DNA of 6,552 nucleotides from Terriglobales bacterium (GTDB lineage Bacteria; Acidobacteriota; Terriglobia; Terriglobales; Acidobacteriaceae), in the NCBI GenBank assembly GCA_015655365.1, contig JAATFE010000044.1, positions 1 to 6,552 on the forward strand, given 5' to 3'. The notes beneath the pieces were generated by a model that had not been told where the DNA came from, searched no databases, and saw nothing but the letters and a program-made list of their open reading frames with translations. Positions 5,648-6,552 of this stretch are shown here, one piece after another. Position numbers and translations under genes: made by a program. How positions within the stretch are numbered: position 1 is the stretch's first letter; every line of letters begins with the position of its first letter.

Positions 5648-6313
5648 CTAGGCCGTTTCCAGCAGCATTCCGTTGCAGAGCAGGTGATAGGCCTCGTTGA
5701 TCGCGGCCATCTGCTCGTTGGCCCGGCGCTGTACTGCATCGCTCTGGAAGTTGAGCCGGTCGGGATGCCACTGGCTCACTCTTTGCCGGTATGCCGCCTT
5801 GATCTGCTTCAGCGTGCTGCCTGCGGCTACACCCAGCAGCCGGCACGCGCTCTGCGGGGTCAGGGGATAGAGAACCTCCCCGGCAAAAAAGCCTTCCTCC
5901 TGTGCCGCTGGCTGCGCCTGCGCGCAAGGTTCCTCGACAGGCTTGCGCGAGCCGCCGTTGCAGCGTCCCGAGGGGGCTCGGAACGAAGAGATGAAATCCA
6001 CATACACCGCGCTCTCTTCGACAAAAGTAAATGTTGCGGTATCGTCCACATCGTGCAATGTCGCGCTGGGACGCTTGACCTCCGCCAGTTCCTGCCGCCG
6101 CTGCTTGAAGTTCTCCACCGCGGCCGCTGCGCCAAGCGTCCAGGTTTCTACAAAGAACTGGGCGTCGGGCTCGGCGTCGTCTCCCGCCATGCCCTGAAAA
6201 TCGCCGACGAAACTCCAGGTCTGCGGCCGGTCGATTTCGCGCGCCGGTGCGGCATCGTAGTTTTCCTGCGCCGTTGAACAAGTGCCGTGATCCACATGGA
6301 ACTGGCTTTTCAT
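5648..6313 (-). CDS. J-domain protein with unrecognised N-terminal region (221 aa)
   Basis: The C-terminal third (about residues 156-213) is a DnaJ-type J-domain: SACRLLGVAAGSTLKQIKAAY, then the invariant HPD at 183-185 in QWHPDRLN, and the helix with INEAYHLL. It should stimulate the ATPase of a DnaK-type Hsp70 in the cytoplasm. The G/F region, zinc fingers and C-terminal domains of DnaJ are absent, so it is a specialised class C co-chaperone. Residues about 31-112 (from TWSFVGDF to FTFVEESAVYVDFI) look like a folded alpha/beta domain I cannot name. An Ala/Gln/Glu-rich linker (about 125-142) joins the two. J-domains are more often N-terminal, so the order is notable. ATG 6313 is supported by GGAGG six bases upstream; the frame remains open to 6391 without a better start. 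There is no signal peptide or membrane segment. It is convergent with otsB. Confidence 0.82.
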   Translation of the reverse strand: MKSQFHVDHGTCSTAQENYDAAPAREIDRPQTWSFVGDFQGMAGDDAEPDAQFFVETWTLGAAAAVENFKQRRQELAEVKRPSATLHDVDDTATFTFVEESAVYVDFISSFRAPSGRCNGGSRKPVEEPCAQAQPAAQEEGFFAGEVLYPLTPQSACRLLGVAAGSTLKQIKAAYRQRVSQWHPDRLNFQSDAVQRRANEQMAAINEAYHLLCNGMLLETA

Positions 6314-6399
6314 TCCTGGCCTCCGCACCCTACGCGCCGCATCCGCTGAGCGCCTCTCATCGCGCTCTAACCTTGCCGGTACTGCATTCATCGGCAGTT

Positions 6400-6433
6400 A
6401 ACAGCGATTGTTCAGCGCTGTTCTGAAAACAGC
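6400..6433. promoter_or_regulatory. Overlapping AACAGCG/CGCTGTT half-sites upstream of the J-domain gene
   Basis: AACAGCG (6400-6406) pairs with CGCTGTT (6416-6422) across nine bases, and the same right arm pairs with AACAGC (6428-6433) across five. A palindrome CAGCGCTG (6413-6420) sits at the centre, and CAGCG-ATTGTTC is followed at once by CAGCG-CTGTTC. Three alternating copies of one half-site in a putative promoter region look like an operator. The regulator is unknown. Confidence 0.4.
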
Positions 6434-6435
6434 AA
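6407..6435 (-). promoter_or_regulatory. Weak candidate sigma-70 promoter for the J-domain gene
   Basis: Reading leftward, TTGCTG (6435-6430) and AACAAT (6412-6407) are 17 bases apart, with 3/6 and 4/6 matches to consensus. This would start transcription near 6400, about 86 bases before ATG 6313, and would place the repeated AACAGCG half-sites across the promoter. The match is poor on its own. Confidence 0.2.
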
Positions 6436-6472
6436 TTTTAAATGAGGCCCCTCGGTGGAGTCTTGCATCTTA

Positions 6473-6552
6473 ATGTTGAACAGGCTCTTGGCGGCCAAAA
6501 GAAGAGCGAGTCAATCGCTGCTTGGCCGTGTCGTTACCTCGGATTGGTTGCA
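6473..6552 (+). CDS. Possible 5' end of a divergent gene running off the window
   Basis: From ATG 6473 the frame is open to the window end, 26 full codons beginning MLNRLLAAKRRASQ, basic and possibly helical. GTGGAG at 6455-6460 is a ribosome-like site but 12 bases away, which is long. A second frame from ATG 6442 is also open to the end and has no ribosome site. Short open frames are expected by chance in GC-rich DNA, so this is only a candidate. Confidence 0.2.
   Translation, partial: MLNRLLAAKRRASQSLLGRVVTSDWL

Noticed and set aside
6410..6423. LexA-like direct repeat GTTC-N6-GTTC upstream of the J-domain gene.
   Set aside because: The alphaproteobacterial LexA box has a seven-base spacer, the host does not look alphaproteobacterial, and the gene is not an SOS function.
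6473..6550. A 25-codon minus-strand frame ending at TAA 6475-6473 that could be the tail of a gene from outside the window.
   Set aside because: Too short, with no recognisable motif, and competing open frames exist on the other strand.

Overview
The window looks like part of a chromosome from a GC-rich Gram-negative bacterium, most probably an Acidobacteriota member of the Terriglobia type. The reasons are the late menaquinone (futalosine) pathway gene at the left edge, an Mla-type lipid-transport pair (which implies an outer membrane), and intergenic palindromes with CTAAAG cores and GGTCCC/GGGACC arms of a kind I associate with Acidobacteriota. The assignment is an inference from memory and no database was searched. 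All genes look native and there is no insertion sequence, phage gene, CRISPR array, rRNA or tRNA.

Layout. 1-537 (+): the C-terminal half of MqnE, cut by the window edge. 538-914: a 377-base gap without a convincing gene, packed with six perfect inverted repeats. 915-1172 (+): a small single-pass membrane protein. 1214-4670 (-): a four-gene run, read in transcription order as an MlaE-type permease, an MlaF-type ATPase (the two overlap by an ATGA), a bacteriohemerythrin and an exported amidohydrolase. 4780-5565 (+): trehalose-6-phosphate phosphatase OtsB, divergent from the permease. 5648-6313 (-): a protein with a C-terminal J-domain, convergent with otsB. 6314-6552: the upstream region of the J-domain gene, with overlapping inverted and direct repeats and perhaps the start of a divergent gene that leaves the window.

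How the genes work together. MlaE and MlaF should form the membrane core of a phospholipid/lipid ABC transporter, but no MCE substrate-binding protein (MlaD) follows them. Instead come an oxygen-binding hemerythrin and a periplasmic metallohydrolase, whose link to lipid transport is not evident. OtsB dephosphorylates trehalose-6-phosphate, and no OtsA is next to it.

The points most worth a second look are single-residue departures in otherwise intact proteins: the ATPase has Ser where the catalytic Walker B Glu belongs, and the hemerythrin has Gln at one of its seven usual iron-ligand positions. I do not see a clearly new multi-gene system.
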